Origin: Eleginops maclovinus
Taxonomy: Eukaryota; Chordata; Actinopteri; Perciformes; Eleginopidae
DNA length: 64,000 nucleotides
NCBI RefSeq assembly: GCF_036324505.1
Contig: NC_086351.1
Location: forward strand, 1,377,501 to 1,441,500
Direction of reading: 5' to 3'
Part shown: positions 1 to 11,336 of the stretch, one piece after another
How positions within the stretch are numbered: the stretch's first letter is position 1
Layout of the letters: each line of letters begins with the position of its first letter
Translations under genes and position numbers: made by a program
The notes under the pieces: model-generated
Told to the model about the DNA's origin: nothing
The model's input: the letters and a program-made list of their open reading frames with translations, nothing else
Databases searched by the model: none

Positions 1-22
1 ATTATTATTATTATTATTATTA

Positions 23-65
<43 letters not shown>

Positions 66-67
66 TA

Positions 68-98
<31 letters not shown>

Positions 99-136
99 CA
101 TTATTATTATTATTATTATCATTATTATCATTATTA

Positions 137-173
<37 letters not shown>

Positions 174-247
174 CATTATTATCATTATTATCATTATTAT
201 TATTATCATTATTATTATTATCATTATTATTATTATTGTTATTATTA

Positions 248-332
<85 letters not shown>

Positions 333-337
333 CATTA

Positions 338-386
<49 letters not shown>

Positions 387-388
387 TA

Positions 389-464
<76 letters not shown>

Positions 465-571
465 CATTATTATTATTATTATTATTATTATCATTATTAT
501 TATTATTATTATCATTATTATCATTATTATTATTATTATCATTATTATCATTATTATTATTATTATTATTA

Positions 572-653
<82 letters not shown>

Positions 654-724
654 CATTATTATTATCATTATTATTATTATTATTATTATTATCATTATTA
701 TTATTATTATTATCATTATTATTA

Positions 725-779
<55 letters not shown>

Positions 780-950
780 CATTATTATCATTATTATCAT
801 TATTATTATTATCATTATTATTATTATCATTATTATTATTATTGTTATTATTATTGTTATTGCTATTATTATTATTGTTGTTGTTGTTGTTGCTATTATT
901 ATTGTTGTTATTATGATTATTGTTGTTATTATTGTTGTTATTGTTGTTGT
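1..950. repeat. ATT/ATC trinucleotide microsatellite
   Basis: About 950 bp of nearly pure ATT units with scattered ATC interruptions. From about 840 to 950 it grades into TTG/TTA units. It starts at or before the window edge. The leucine/serine-only reading frame through it is a by-product of the triplet period and is not a gene. The array leads directly into the lectin exon triplication, whose copies are also separated by short ATT/GTT tracts. Confidence 0.97.
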
Positions 951-1553
951 TAACTGCAGATAACGTGTTTATTTTTCAGTGAACAACGCAGAAGCTGCAA
1001 CAAATGCCACTGTGGATGAAAAGTTCTCCTTTCGAGGTGCAGAAAGAGATCAATACATTTCACAATATCATGCTGTTAGTAGAAGTAGAAGTACTCAGTT
1101 CTTGTACTTGAGTAAAAGTACAAGTACTCAGTAAAAAACACTTTATAAATAACATGTGTTATTATTATTATTAACTGCAGATAGCATGTTTATTTTTCAC
1201 AGAAGCTGCACGGGAAGGATTTGTGGATGAAAAGTTCTCCTTTCGAGGTATGAGATCAATACATTCCACAATATAGTGCTGTTAGTAGAAGTAGAAGTAC
1301 TCAGACCTGGTCCTTAAGTTAAAGTAGTACGCATTAAAAACACTTTATAAATAACATGTATTATTATTATTATTGTTGTTGTTGTTGTTGTTGTTGTTAT
1401 TGTTGTTGTTGTTATTATTATTATTAACTGCAGATTACGTGTTTATTTTTCAGTGAACAACACAGAACCTGCACGAGAAGGATTTGTGAATGAAAAGTTC
1501 TCCTTTCGAGGTGCAGAATGAGATCAATACATTCCACAATATAGTGCTGGTCA
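951..1553 (+). repeat. Tandem triplication of a lectin-gene exon with its flanks
   Basis: Three copies of about 190-250 bp start near 951, 1172 and 1424. Each has the same upstream sequence (AACTGCAGAT...TTTATTTTTCA), a short exon ending TTCTCCTTTCGAG before GT, and the same trailing AGATCAATACATT sequence. Copies 1 and 3 have 57-nt exons. Copy 2 lacks 10 bases at the splice acceptor, but a new CAG is created, giving a 45-nt exon that is still in frame. The ATT/GTT tracts between copies vary in length. Confidence 0.85.
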
Positions 1554-3520
1554 TAAAAGTAGAAGTACTCAGATCTTGTACTTGAGTAAAGTAGAAGTAC
1601 TCAGATCTTGTACTTGAGTAAAGTAGAAGTACTCAGATCTTGTACTTGAGTAAAGTAGAAGTACTCAGGTCTTGTACTTGAGTAAAGTAGAAGTACTCAA
1701 ATCTTGTACTTGAGTAAAGTAGAAGTACTCAGATCTTGTACTTGAGTAAAAGTAGAAGTACTCAGATCTTGTACTTGAGTAAAGTAGAAATACTCAGATC
1801 TTGTACTTGAGTAAAGTATAAGTACTCAGGTCTTGTACTTGAGTAAAGTAGAAGTACTCAGGTCTTGTACTTGAGTAAAGTAGAAGTACTCAGGTCTTGT
1901 ACTTGAATAAAGTAGAAGTACTCAGGTCTTGTACTTGAGTAAAGTAGAAGTACTCAGATCTTGTACTTGAGTAAAGTAGAAGTACTCAGGTCTTGTACTT
2001 GAGTAAAGTAGAAGTACTCAGGTCTTGTACTTGAGTAAAGTAGAAGTACTCAGGTCTTGTACTTGAGTAAAGTAGAAGTACCAGAGTGTAGGAATACTCT
2101 GTCACAGTGAAAGTATTCTAAATGTTCCTCCAGTGAAAGTAGAAAGTACTCTCCTCTAAATGTACTTAAAGTAGCGACAGTAAAAGTAGTCATTGTCTGA
2201 TTGGTCCATTTCAGAATAATGTCTCTGATATGTTTTATAATGATTGATCATTAAAGTGTTCTCAGAGCTGGTAAAGGTGCAGCTAGTTAGAATGGCTTTG
2301 TATACTGCAGGGTAGCTGCTGGATTTACTGCAGGTGAACTACAGTCTGATTTAAGGGATTATATTTACCATCATTAATCCTAATCTGCCTAGCAACTAAA
2401 GGTATTAAATAAATGTAGAGGAGTAAAAGTACAGAGACGCATTACATGTAAGTACTAAAGTAAAGTACAAATATGTGAAATGGAATTTCAAAGTACAGCA
2501 TTTGAGGAAATCTACTATCTTACTCCATAGTACACACACACACATACATATCTATATATTACACATATCTGCCATATACATCTGTTATACATAATATATG
2601 CATCTGTCCATACCTCCTCATTCAACAGTGTAAAGTATTTAAATACGTTCAATGTATTCCACATATGTATATATTTCACATCCTCAAATCTTTAGTGTTG
2701 TTATTGTAAATATTCTTCTCTCTTTTTGCACTATTTTATTTATCTTTTGCACCATGTATGTTGAGTTGTTGGAGGAGCATGGGACATAAGATTTTCATTG
2801 CCAACATATACGCTGTATATGCTGCATATGACCAATAAAACCTTGAAACCCCTGATTATATAAAATATCATATATATATTATTATCATAATTATTGATTA
2901 AAAATATTGAATGGTTGGTCTCTGTTGTTTCAGGACAATGTCGACCTTGTCAGAAGGGCTGGGTATTTGTAAAATACAGCTGCCAATTGGTTCCTTCCCC
3001 TTGGCGTTCTTCTGAATGGAAAACTTGGGAAGAAGCTCGAGAAGACTGCAGAGGACATAGTTCAGATCTGGCTGTTGAACAGAAGTCGGTGGGAGAGGTA
3101 AACCCATTAATTTGACACACGAAAGTTAATGTGCTTCCTATATGCTTGAACACACTTTGGGTCTTACGGCCTTAATGTTTTATTCATTGTTTAAATATCA
3201 AGGAATTCTTTCTGTTGTCAGTTCTATAGACGCAGACCGATGAAGTCACAATACTGGATTGGTCTGAGAGTTGTAAAAGGGAGATGGCAGTGGGTGGATG
3301 GAAGTATTCTGACTGATCGGTAAGAGACTTATTACTAAAAACTTTGAATCATACAAATACTTCGGCCTTTATTTAAAATTCCTGTTCTTCCCTCAGCTCC
3401 TGGAGATCAGCTCCTCTTGACGGTCAATGTGTGATGTCTGATCTGGGAGGAGGATGGATATCAGTGAAATGTGATCAGAAACATCAGTGGATCTGCCAGA
3501 AGAAAGCTCTGTCTGTTTAA
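980..3520 (+). CDS. C-type lectin domain receptor (NK-receptor-like), 5' end missing
   Basis: Exons read from splice signals: three small related exons (980-1036, 1203-1247, 1454-1510), then three lectin-domain exons 2934-3097, 3222-3319 and 3397-3520 (stop TAA). Phases agree throughout: each small exon is phase 1 in and out, and the first lectin exon accepts phase 1. The domain shows the C-type lectin pattern: GWVFVKYSC, a WEEAREDC motif, YWIGL, WQWVDGS and a final WICQKK before the stop. The EPN/QPN and WND calcium/sugar-binding signatures are absent, so this is probably a non-classical, protein-binding lectin domain of the NK-receptor or CD209/CLEC kind. This is inferred from family pattern. 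The start codon, cytoplasmic tail and membrane segment were not found and may lie left of the window. The exact family member cannot be named. Confidence 0.82.
1554..2433 (+). repeat. 32/33-bp minisatellite array A plus conserved tail
   Basis: About 16 direct copies of a 32-bp unit (33 bp where AAAA replaces AAA) containing AAGTACTCAGATCTTG and TACTTGAGTAAA run from about 1554 to 2085. A non-repetitive tail of about 350 bp follows, beginning ACCAGAGTGTAGGAATACTC. The same array-plus-tail structure recurs at 4271-5585 and, inverted, at 63595-64000. This suggests a dispersed element that carries its own expandable internal repeat. It lies inside an intron of the lectin gene. Confidence 0.9.
2590..2860 (+). 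mobile_element. Probable LINE 3' tail
   Basis: The sequence around 2745-2850 (TTGTTGGAGGAGCATGGGAC, ATTTTCATTGCC, then ACCAATAAAACCTTGAAACC) resembles the 3' ends of teleost non-LTR retrotransposons, which often end with an ATTTCATTG...CAATAAA motif. No coding part remains. Family assignment is by recollection of the motif only. Confidence 0.45.
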
Positions 3521-4270
3521 ACACTGCCGTCATACTTTTACTCTTACATGTGTTTTATTTTTGCTTTGCACAAAATGCAGTAACCTAATGTTCCAAATAA
3601 GTATGAAATGATGAGTTGATAAAAAAAGACCTAAACTTGCTCCGTTTTCTATTTCAACAGGGGTTGCTTCCTCTGTGCTTTTACCATAATTTCAATGAGC
3701 TGATTTCTTAAGCATTTGAATCGTGACTCCATTTTAATATATAGAGATGAGAGTTATGTGTGTGATTTATCTAGAAGCTAATTCATAATGTTAAGTCTAT
3801 GATGTTGAATAAAATAGCTGTCCCAAAGTGTTGTTATTGTCTCACAAGTCAGTAACAGATGAACAAAACAGGGTAATAAGAGCCAGTAATGAGAGAAGCG
3901 TAGTGCGTTTTACAAATGGAAACCATACTACCTTTAATAAATAAAGCAAACAGCAGAGTGTGAATCCTTCATGAAAGGAACAACCGTGCGGCATCATTTT
4001 TAAAAGACACCTTTAGGACGGCTGGAAGATTACCTAACTGCTGTGATTGTCCATTAGAATGATTAATCCTGTTAGAATAACAACTGTTACGTTTATATAT
4101 ATTGAACAGACCAATTTTAATAAAAGTATAATAAAGTATTTTTTGTCAGTTTGTCAACGCGTACTCTAAAGCAATATGCACAGTTTTTATTTAATGAAGT
4201 ATGTCTATTCTGTCTGCAACCGAGCAAGATCTTTATATTTATATTAGGATATATCTTTATACTGAGAGGT
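3521..4270 (+). other. Lectin 3' UTR and spacer
   Basis: The sequence after the lectin stop codon is AT-rich and non-coding. An AATAAA at 3808-3813 is a plausible polyadenylation signal for the lectin gene. I see nothing else before the second minisatellite array begins near 4271. Confidence 0.5.
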
Positions 4271-5585
4271 GAAAGAAGTACTCAGGTCTTGTGTTTGAGT
4301 AAAAGTAGAAATACTCAGGTCTTGTACTTGAGTAAAAGTAGAAGTACTCAGATCTTGTACTTGAGTAAAAGTAGAAGTACTCAGGTCTTGTGTTTGAGTA
4401 AAAGTAGAAATACTCAGATCTTGTACTTGAGTAAAAGTAGAAGTACTCAGATCTTGTACTTGAGTAAAAGTAGAAGTACTCAGATCTTGTACTTGAGTAA
4501 AGTAGAAGTACTCAGGTCTTGTACTTGAGTAAAGTAGAAGTACTCAGATCTTGTACTTGAGTAAAAGTAGAAGTACTCAGATCTTGTACTTGAGTAAAGT
4601 AGAAGTACTCAGGTCTTGTACTTGAGTAAAGTAGAAGTACTCAGATCTTGTACTTGAGTAAAGTAGAAGTACTCAGGTCTTGTATTTGAGTAAAGTAGAA
4701 GTACTCAGATCTTGTACTTGAGTAAAAGTAGAAGTACTCAGATCTTGTACTTGAGTAAAGTAGAAGTACTCAGGTCTTGTACTTGAGTAAAGTAGAAGTA
4801 CTCAGGTCTTGTACTTGAGTAAAAGTAGAAGTACTCAGATCTTGTACTTGAGTAAAGTATAAGTACTCAGGTCTTGTACTTGAGTAAAGTAGAAGTACTC
4901 AGATCTTGTACTTGAGTAAAGTAGAAGTACTCAGGTCTTGTACTTGAGTAAAGTAGAAGTACTCAGATCTTGTACTTGAGTAAAGTATAAGTGCTCAGGT
5001 CTTGTACTTGAGTAAAGTAGAAGTACTCAGGTCTTGTACTTGAGTAAAGTAGAAGTACTCAGATCTTGTACTTGAGTAAAGTAGAAGTACTCAGGTCTTG
5101 TTCTTGAGTAAAGTAGAAGTACTCAGATCTTGTACTTGAGTAAAAGTAGAAGTACTCAGATCTTGTACTTGAGTAAAGTAGAAGTACTCAGATCTTGTAC
5201 TTGAGTAAAGTAGAAGTACTCAGGTCTTGTACTTGAGTAAAAGTAGAAGTACTCAGATCTTGTACTTGAGTAAAGTAGAAGTACTCAGGTCTTGTACTTG
5301 AGTAAAAGTAGAAGTACTCAGATCTTGTACTTGAGTAAAGTAGAAGTACTCAGATCTTGTACTCGAGTAAAGTAGAAGTACTCAGATCTTGTACTTGAGT
5401 AAAGTAGAAGTACCAGAGTGTAGGAATACTCTGTCACAGTAAAAGTATTCTAAATGTTCCTCCAGTGAAAGTAGAAAGTACTCTCCTCTAAATGTACTTA
5501 AAGTAGCGACAGTAAAAGTAGTCATTGTCTGATTGGTCCATTTCAGAATAATATCTCTGATATGTTTTATAATTATTGATGCATT
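4271..5585 (+). repeat. 32/33-bp minisatellite array B plus conserved tail
   Basis: About 35 direct copies of the same 32/33-bp unit as at 1554, alternating between CAGATCTTG and CAGGTCTTG variants, run to about 5410. The same tail (ACCAGAGTGTAGGAATACTC...) follows but matches copy A only to about 5580, where the sequences diverge. Unit-length variation (32 against 33 bp) breaks reading frames, so there is no protein here. Confidence 0.95.
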
Positions 5586-7080
5586 AACATGTTTATAATC
5601 GTGTGTTTAAAACACTTCAAGTTAGCCTAGAGTTCTAAGAATTGGTTTCAGGACAACATGTTTTGTCTTTGGCCATTTTACATTATAGGTTAATCAATGC
5701 TTAACACTTTCAATGCTGTAGTTCATTGATGCACCTGTGCGTACAGTTCCCCCGAGTAATGCAATCTACAATTTTGGTAGAATTGTCTTTTTGGAAAGGG
5801 TGGTAATTTAGTATTTTAGTTGCATCATGTTTGCACTTTGTAGACGGTCCCTGCAGCTCGAGGGGCTGCGTGTATCGGCTTGTTTCGATAGAGATTAGGT
5901 AGAAGCTCATTGTCGACTTTACTGTGGTGTTTAAGAAACCTCGTTTGTGTGTGGGGAACGTTTTGTGTTTGAGGTATTGATTCGTCTATATCTTCCTAAC
6001 TTCACAGAACTGTTTCCAGAACATAATTTGATCGTTTGAACGATTAGCAGCCGACCTTATAAAATATGCTATTAAATTGAAGAACAGGAGAGGGTGATTG
6101 GCTGTGATTGGCTGTGATTGACTGTAATTGACTGTGATTGATTGTGATTGGCTGTGATTGGCTGTGATTGACTGTGATTGGCTGTGATCGGTTGTTCGCC
6201 TTCACTTCACCAGCGGTGGGCGTTTATTGAACGTCCATGATGCGGACCAAAATGTTAACCACTTTCAACCTGCTTTCAACTAATGACGCAGCAGTAAGTT
6301 GCGTCTACATTCACAGCAGTGGATTTGAGCACGGAAAGGCCGTGATGTTCCTTAAGCATAATATGCAAATGTTATTTTTCCTCGGTAAAGGAAGGTGGCT
6401 GAGGTGCGTTCCGGAGCAGCTATGAAAGCCTGTCACCATGGCAACACGTCAGCCCGGGACGTGTGTCCTCAGGTGAGCCACTTTTACATGTCTAAATATT
6501 AATATAAAGTCGATTTAAGAGAGAGAAATTAAATATATTGACATTCAGAATCCTCATTTGTGAGTTCTGATTCACCTGTAGCGATAGTGTCTTTAAGTCA
6601 TTTGTTAATAATAATAAAATCGTTCATGTCAAAGTTTAACCGTTGGTCCTGTCAGTGAACGGTTATATAGTTCAGCTAACGTTTCTAAGCAGCCTATTTA
6701 TTGTCAGTTCTTTTTTTGCTAATAGTTATATTTGACCAGTAACTGACACCGGGCTTTCATGTCTCTGCAGATCTTGAAGTGTTTTTTAAGCAATTTAATA
6801 ATTTTTCAACCTTCGGAGCCATCAGCGTTTCTTCGTTGGAGTTTAATGGTTAGCTGTAAGTCGTTAGCTGTTAGCCCGCCGCCATCTTTAAAATAGTGGC
6901 TTTCTGCTGTTAAACGTTCGGTCAGAAAGAGAGAAGGTAAGATGGAGGAAGAGACTATACTAATGAACAAACTCAATTCATTGAAATACACATACACATG
7001 TTTGAATATGAGTTTATCATGTGCAGAAAGATAAACTAACACACAGAAAGAAAATGGTGAGGATGTGAGCCAGTTTCGTT
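5586..7080. other. Non-coding spacer with 10-bp CCAAT-like repeat and a weak candidate exon
   Basis: No supported gene. At 6096-6195 there are ten tandem copies of a 10-bp unit (consensus TGATTGGCTG). Half of them keep the inverted CCAAT core ATTGG. At 6436-6472 a good Kozak context (CACCATGG) opens a short frame that runs into a consensus donor (CTCAG/GTGAGC), so an unknown transcript might start here. No matching downstream exon was found. Confidence 0.4.
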
Positions 7081-7081
7081 A

Positions 7082-7556
7082 AAGGCCTCATAAATAATGA
7101 CATTTAAATATTGTCCTTCTGCTGCCAAACAATGTTAAGCCTTGCAGCATTTCCTTCCGGGTAATATTTGTTTTATTTTATTCTACCCGAAGTTTACCCC
7201 AGAAAGCTTGCTATAAATGTTGGCTTATTCTAGCTAGCTAGCAATGACAGTTAATGCAAGTTAGCAGTTGAATCTTCCAATTACAATTGTGTTGAAGCCT
7301 AATAACATTTAAATATTGTGCTCTAGCTGAAGCTCGACTAACTTGTGTATTATCCTTAAATGTTTAGCCTTGCAGCATTTTCTTCCGGGTAATATTTTTG
7401 ATTTAATGTGGTAGTCTACCCCAGAAAGTTTGCTGTAAATGCTGGATAATTCTAGCTAGCTTGCAATGCTAATTAGCAGGTGACTGCAATAAACCATTTT
7501 GTTGAGGGCCTAACAACGTCTAAATATTGTCCTCTTGGAGCTTGACTAACTAATTT
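7082..7556. repeat. Tandem duplication of a ~210-230 bp unit
   Basis: Two and a bit diverged copies. AGCCTTGCAGCATTT and CTTCCGGGTAATATTT occur near 7137 and again near 7365. TCTAGCTAGCT and CCCCAGAAAG also recur in the same order. A third partial copy begins near 7500 (TAAATATTGTCCTCTTGGAG). It has no coding potential and lies immediately upstream of the hAT transposase gene. Confidence 0.75.
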
Positions 7557-7998
7557 GGTCATTTCAGAGTTGGAGGGCATTTAGTAGTGTTGTTACCTCC
7601 GACTCTCCTGCTTCGAAGCTTGTATCAAAAAATGAACCAGCGCAAGGCAAAGCAATGTATCGGTGCTTGATTCGTTTGCTGCTGATCACGTGACCAATGA
7701 CGTCCGAAGCTTCGTTTCAACGCACACTCACGTGACTGCTTCAATTCGATTCAAAGGTGCGCGAAACGGCGCGCGAGTTGTGGGGTTTGAAGTAGTCGAG
7801 AATCAGACAGTCAGTAGTAGTACAGCGAGTTGCGAGTAGTAGTAGTAGTAGTAGTAGCAAAGTAGTCGAGAGCAGTGTTGCGAGTCAGAACAGTCAGTAT
7901 AACTAGTAGTAGTAGTAGCAAAGTAGTCGAGAGCAGTGTTGCGAGTCAGAACAGTAAGTATAGCGAGTATAGTAGCAAAGAGAAAATAGTTAATTGCA

Positions 7999-10472
7999 AT
8001 GGAACCTGTTGCAAAGAGAGGCCGCTCCGAGATGTGGGAGCACTTTAATTTGATTTCTCCGAACAAGGTTGGCAATAGGGCAGGCAAAACCTATATAATT
8101 TTATAGCGTAATTATGGATGTTTTTGGAAGTAGGCTAAGCTTTGGCAAAGCAGCTCCCCACAATGTTTTAATTGTGTTATGGTTAACTGATCATGCAACA
8201 CATCTGCCCGTGTCATGTCATGTCATGGATGAACTTACTGGCTAACCACCCACGAAATCTAGCATTCTTTGCATATATCTAATAATGAAATGTTGTCCCA
8301 GGTGTATGGTTCACTTTATTCTACTATAGAATAAACTTGTGTCATCAAAATTATCCTGTGTGCCATGTGTAATTGTAGTGAATGTGTGCATTGGATAGGT
8401 CATAATGGCGATTTGGCTTGTATCATAGCCTATTGGCAATGGTTAGTGAAGTTGTTACACATGCGTATAAGTATATATATGTTTTTTTAATTCTGTTTTC
8501 AGGTCCAATGTTTGGTTTGCCATCAACAGCTGGCCTATAATAATAACACCTCATCCATGCTGAGGCATTTCCGTGCTAAGCATGAGGCTGGCCAAGCTGC
8601 AGCGAGCATCCGGGGTGAGTACCATTGCTCTAATTCAGTAGTTCCCTCCTACATGTAATCGTCATGTTAATATATGTTTATGCATTTATTTCATGGCAGC
8701 ATTTATTCATTAAAAGTACTCGCAGTGGTATTATGTTATGTAGCCATGACCTTTTGTTGTGTTGCAGGCGATAGAAAGGCCAAGATTGATGAGGCACTGG
8801 TGAACATGATTGTCCAGGATTCCCAGCCTTTCAAGGTATAAGGATATGTATTTTCCACATACATAGAGATATGTTTTTCTGTAAAACACATATTAAATAT
8901 CTTCTACTGTTTAGGTTGTGGATGATCAAGGTTTCAGAGCCTTGGTTTCCCTTTTGGACCCTACGTATGTCCTTCCATCAAGGCAGACCTTGAAGTCCAT
9001 GATGGAGGCAAGGTATCGTGAGGAGAAGCAGAAGGCCAAAGACAAGGTTCAGAAGGCTACTGCTGTGGCCTTGACCTCGGATATGTGGACATCCATCCAC
9101 ATGGATTCCTACCTGGCCTTCACTTGCCATTTTGTGGATGAGGAAGACAAGTTGGCGACTGTTTTGCTGGCAGTTGCTAAGTTTGGGGAGCGCCACACTG
9201 CATCCAACATTGCAACTGTGAAAGGGTCAATTCTGGAAGAGTGGGAAATACCCAAAGCAAAGGTCATGTGCCTTACTACAGATGGTGCCTCAAATATGCA
9301 CCTCTGTAGTAGCATCATGGAGGTAAGGCACAGCCACTGCATTGCTCATGCCTTGAATTTGGTGGTGAAGAAGGCCCTCAAACTAACCCCAGGTCTGGAG
9401 GAGGTGCGCACTAAGGCAAGAGATATTGCCACTTACTTCAGGACCAGCACTGTAGCCAGAGAGCGGCTTCTCTGCCTTCAAAACCAAATGGGTGGTCCAA
9501 CAAATAAACTCATTCAAGAGGTGGACACAAGATGGAACAGCACCTTAGACATGCTCCAAAGACTGTACGAGCAGAGAGAGCCAGTGGGTGCAGCCTTGGC
9601 CTCTCTTCAGACAGATGTGGCACCATTGACCTCCAATCAATACCACAGCATAAGTCAGTGCATTTCTCTTTTGGCCCCTCTCAAAGAAGCCACAGTTGAG
9701 CTTTCTGCCGAGAAACATGTGTCAGGTTCGAAAATAATTCCGCTGGTGAAGATGCTGCGGCACATTATTGCAACAAAACAAAGGCAGCTTACAGATGAAA
9801 TGGCCAGAGATTTGGCTAAACATTTGTTAACCCTAACGTCTGAAAAGCTTGGGAATTATGAGGTTGCAGGACCGCATGCTCTGGCCACTCTCCTGGATCC
9901 TCGTTTTAAAACCATGGGGTTTTGCAACACCACACACCAGCAAAATGGTGTTAAAAAACTTATGGCAGAATGTGCCACTGTTATAAGGCAAAAAACACCT
10001 GATCCGGCACCCTCCGATGATCCTACCCCATCAACTTCACATGATGCACCTTCAACCTCTGATTCATCAGGTATGGATGCAGTTTCAATGTTGTAGTGTT
10101 TATGTATAATATACAGTATATTGATTGCATTCCTGTACCATTACCGTTTCAGGCCTGTGGGAGCTGTTGGATGCACAAGTTTTGGAGAAGAGGAAGGTCA
10201 AAAGTGCTACAGCCAATGCCTCTGTAGAGACGAACTGGTACCTTGCAGAGCCCAACATTCCACGAAATGAAGACCCACTTGAGTATTGGGTCAAGCACAA
10301 GCATGTGTACCCCCATCTTTTTGTGTTGGCACGGAATCTTTTGTGCATTCCGGCCTCATCTGTGCCATGTGAACGCGTTTTTTCCAAGGCTGGGGAAATA
10401 GTTTCCAAGAAGAGAAACCGACTAAACCCCAGTACTGTGGAGAAAATTGTGTTTCTTAATAAAAATGAGTGA
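7999..10472 (+). CDS. hAT-family transposase with N-terminal BED zinc finger, five exons, open reading frame
   Basis: Exons 7999-8067, 8503-8614, 8768-8835, 8915-10070 and 10153-10472 join in phase (0,1,0,1) to give about 574 aa without a stop. The BED zinc finger (WEHF...CLVC...HFRAKH) is split over exons 1 and 2. The RNase-H-like core has SDMWTS and TTDGASNM, with the candidate catalytic aspartates, CIAHALNLVV and RWNST. The C-terminal hAT dimerisation region has PCERVFSKAGEIVSKKRNRL. Such proteins cut and paste hAT elements; domesticated relatives are the vertebrate ZBED genes. The spliced structure and lack of breaks fit either a young element or a domesticated copy. Clear terminal inverted repeats were not found, so element borders are unknown. 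The leader at 7856-7976 has a 61-bp tandem repeat and AGT triplets. Confidence 0.88.
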
Positions 10473-11130
10473 TGGCAAAGTGAAGCTTTATGAACCAGTG
10501 AAGCTTTCCATCCAATTGTATTGGAAAAAGGTTCATTCATTCAATGCATCTAAAACTCTAGGTTGACCTCTGCTGTTGAAAACGTGTAGTGCAGTATGTT
10601 TCAAACACCCTATATTTTGCCTCCCTCTCTGTGGGCTGAACATGACTATGAAAACTTGAACCAATAAATCATGTCATCAATATGTGGATTCCTATTTGAA
10701 TAAAACTACTGCTTTTCTCGTATGAATTGTGTCCATGTTTGTGTATTTCACAATTGTGTCTGGGTGTCATTCTGTACCTTTGTTTGCAGCTTTGTGCATG
10801 TGTGAGTGATCATACTAGCAGAAGATAGATCTTCGTTTTACACAAATGTGAGATTGAAAATAATTGCAAGTGCTTCCTAATGCCTGTGCAGTTTATGGCA
10901 GTCATAGTGACTTATTTGAACTATTTCTTGAATGTGGCAAGGGTTTTACAGAGGAGAGATCAGTGTGGCAGGGAAGTGCTTGTGGACAGGTTACACATGG
11001 AAGGGCAAGAACATGGAGGTGCAGTGAAAGTGCTTGTGGACAGGTTACACATGGAAGGGCAAGAACATGGAGGTGCTTGTGAACAGGGGTTGGGTGGGAT
11101 GGGACATGAAATTAAAATCGATTTTTAGAC
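10473..11130. other. Spacer downstream of hAT transposase, with a 54-bp tandem duplication
   Basis: This is probably the 3' untranslated and terminal part of the hAT element followed by unique sequence. A precise 54-bp tandem duplication lies at about 10976-11083 (GTGCTTGTGGACAGGTTACA twice). No supported coding sequence. Confidence 0.5.
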
Positions 11131-11328
11131 TAGGGTGACCAAACGTCCTCTTTTGCCCGGACATGTCCTCTTTTTACGTCATGTCCGGAGCGTCCGGGGG
11201 GTTTTTATAAATTCATGAAAACGCCCGTTTTTCACTGTTGGGACCATTAAATACTGACTGGCGCTTCCCCCCACCCCCCAACAATCGCAAGTGTCCTCTT
11301 TTTCGCCACCTCAAATCTGGTCACCCTA
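11131..11328. mobile_element. Non-autonomous hAT-type MITE, 198 bp
   Basis: The element begins TAGGGTGACCA and ends TGGTCACCCTA, an 11-bp perfect terminal inverted repeat. It is flanked by 8-bp direct repeats that match at 7 of 8 positions (TTTTAGAC at 11123-11130 and ATTTAGAC at 11329-11336). An 8-bp target-site duplication and TAG...CTA ends are typical of the hAT superfamily. The interior holds CGTCCTCTTTT near both ends and no reading frame. Confidence 0.88.
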
Positions 11329-11336
11329 ATTTAGAC

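Noticed and set aside
236..916. Leu/Ser-only open frame
   Set aside because: Direct translation of ATT/ATC repeats read as TTA/TCA; no initiation context or domain.
4271..5410. CRISPR-like array
   Set aside because: The 32/33-bp units are directly adjacent with no spacers, and the DNA is clearly eukaryotic. The same reasoning applies to the 29- and 57-bp arrays.
6436..6472. Possible first coding exon (Kozak ATG to GTGAGC donor)
   Set aside because: No downstream exon in a matching phase was recognised, so it is noted only within the spacer entry.
7582..10600. Terminal inverted repeats of the first hAT element
   Set aside because: TAGTGTTGTTACC near 7577 looks like a possible left end, but no reverse complement or matching 8-bp flank was found on the right side.
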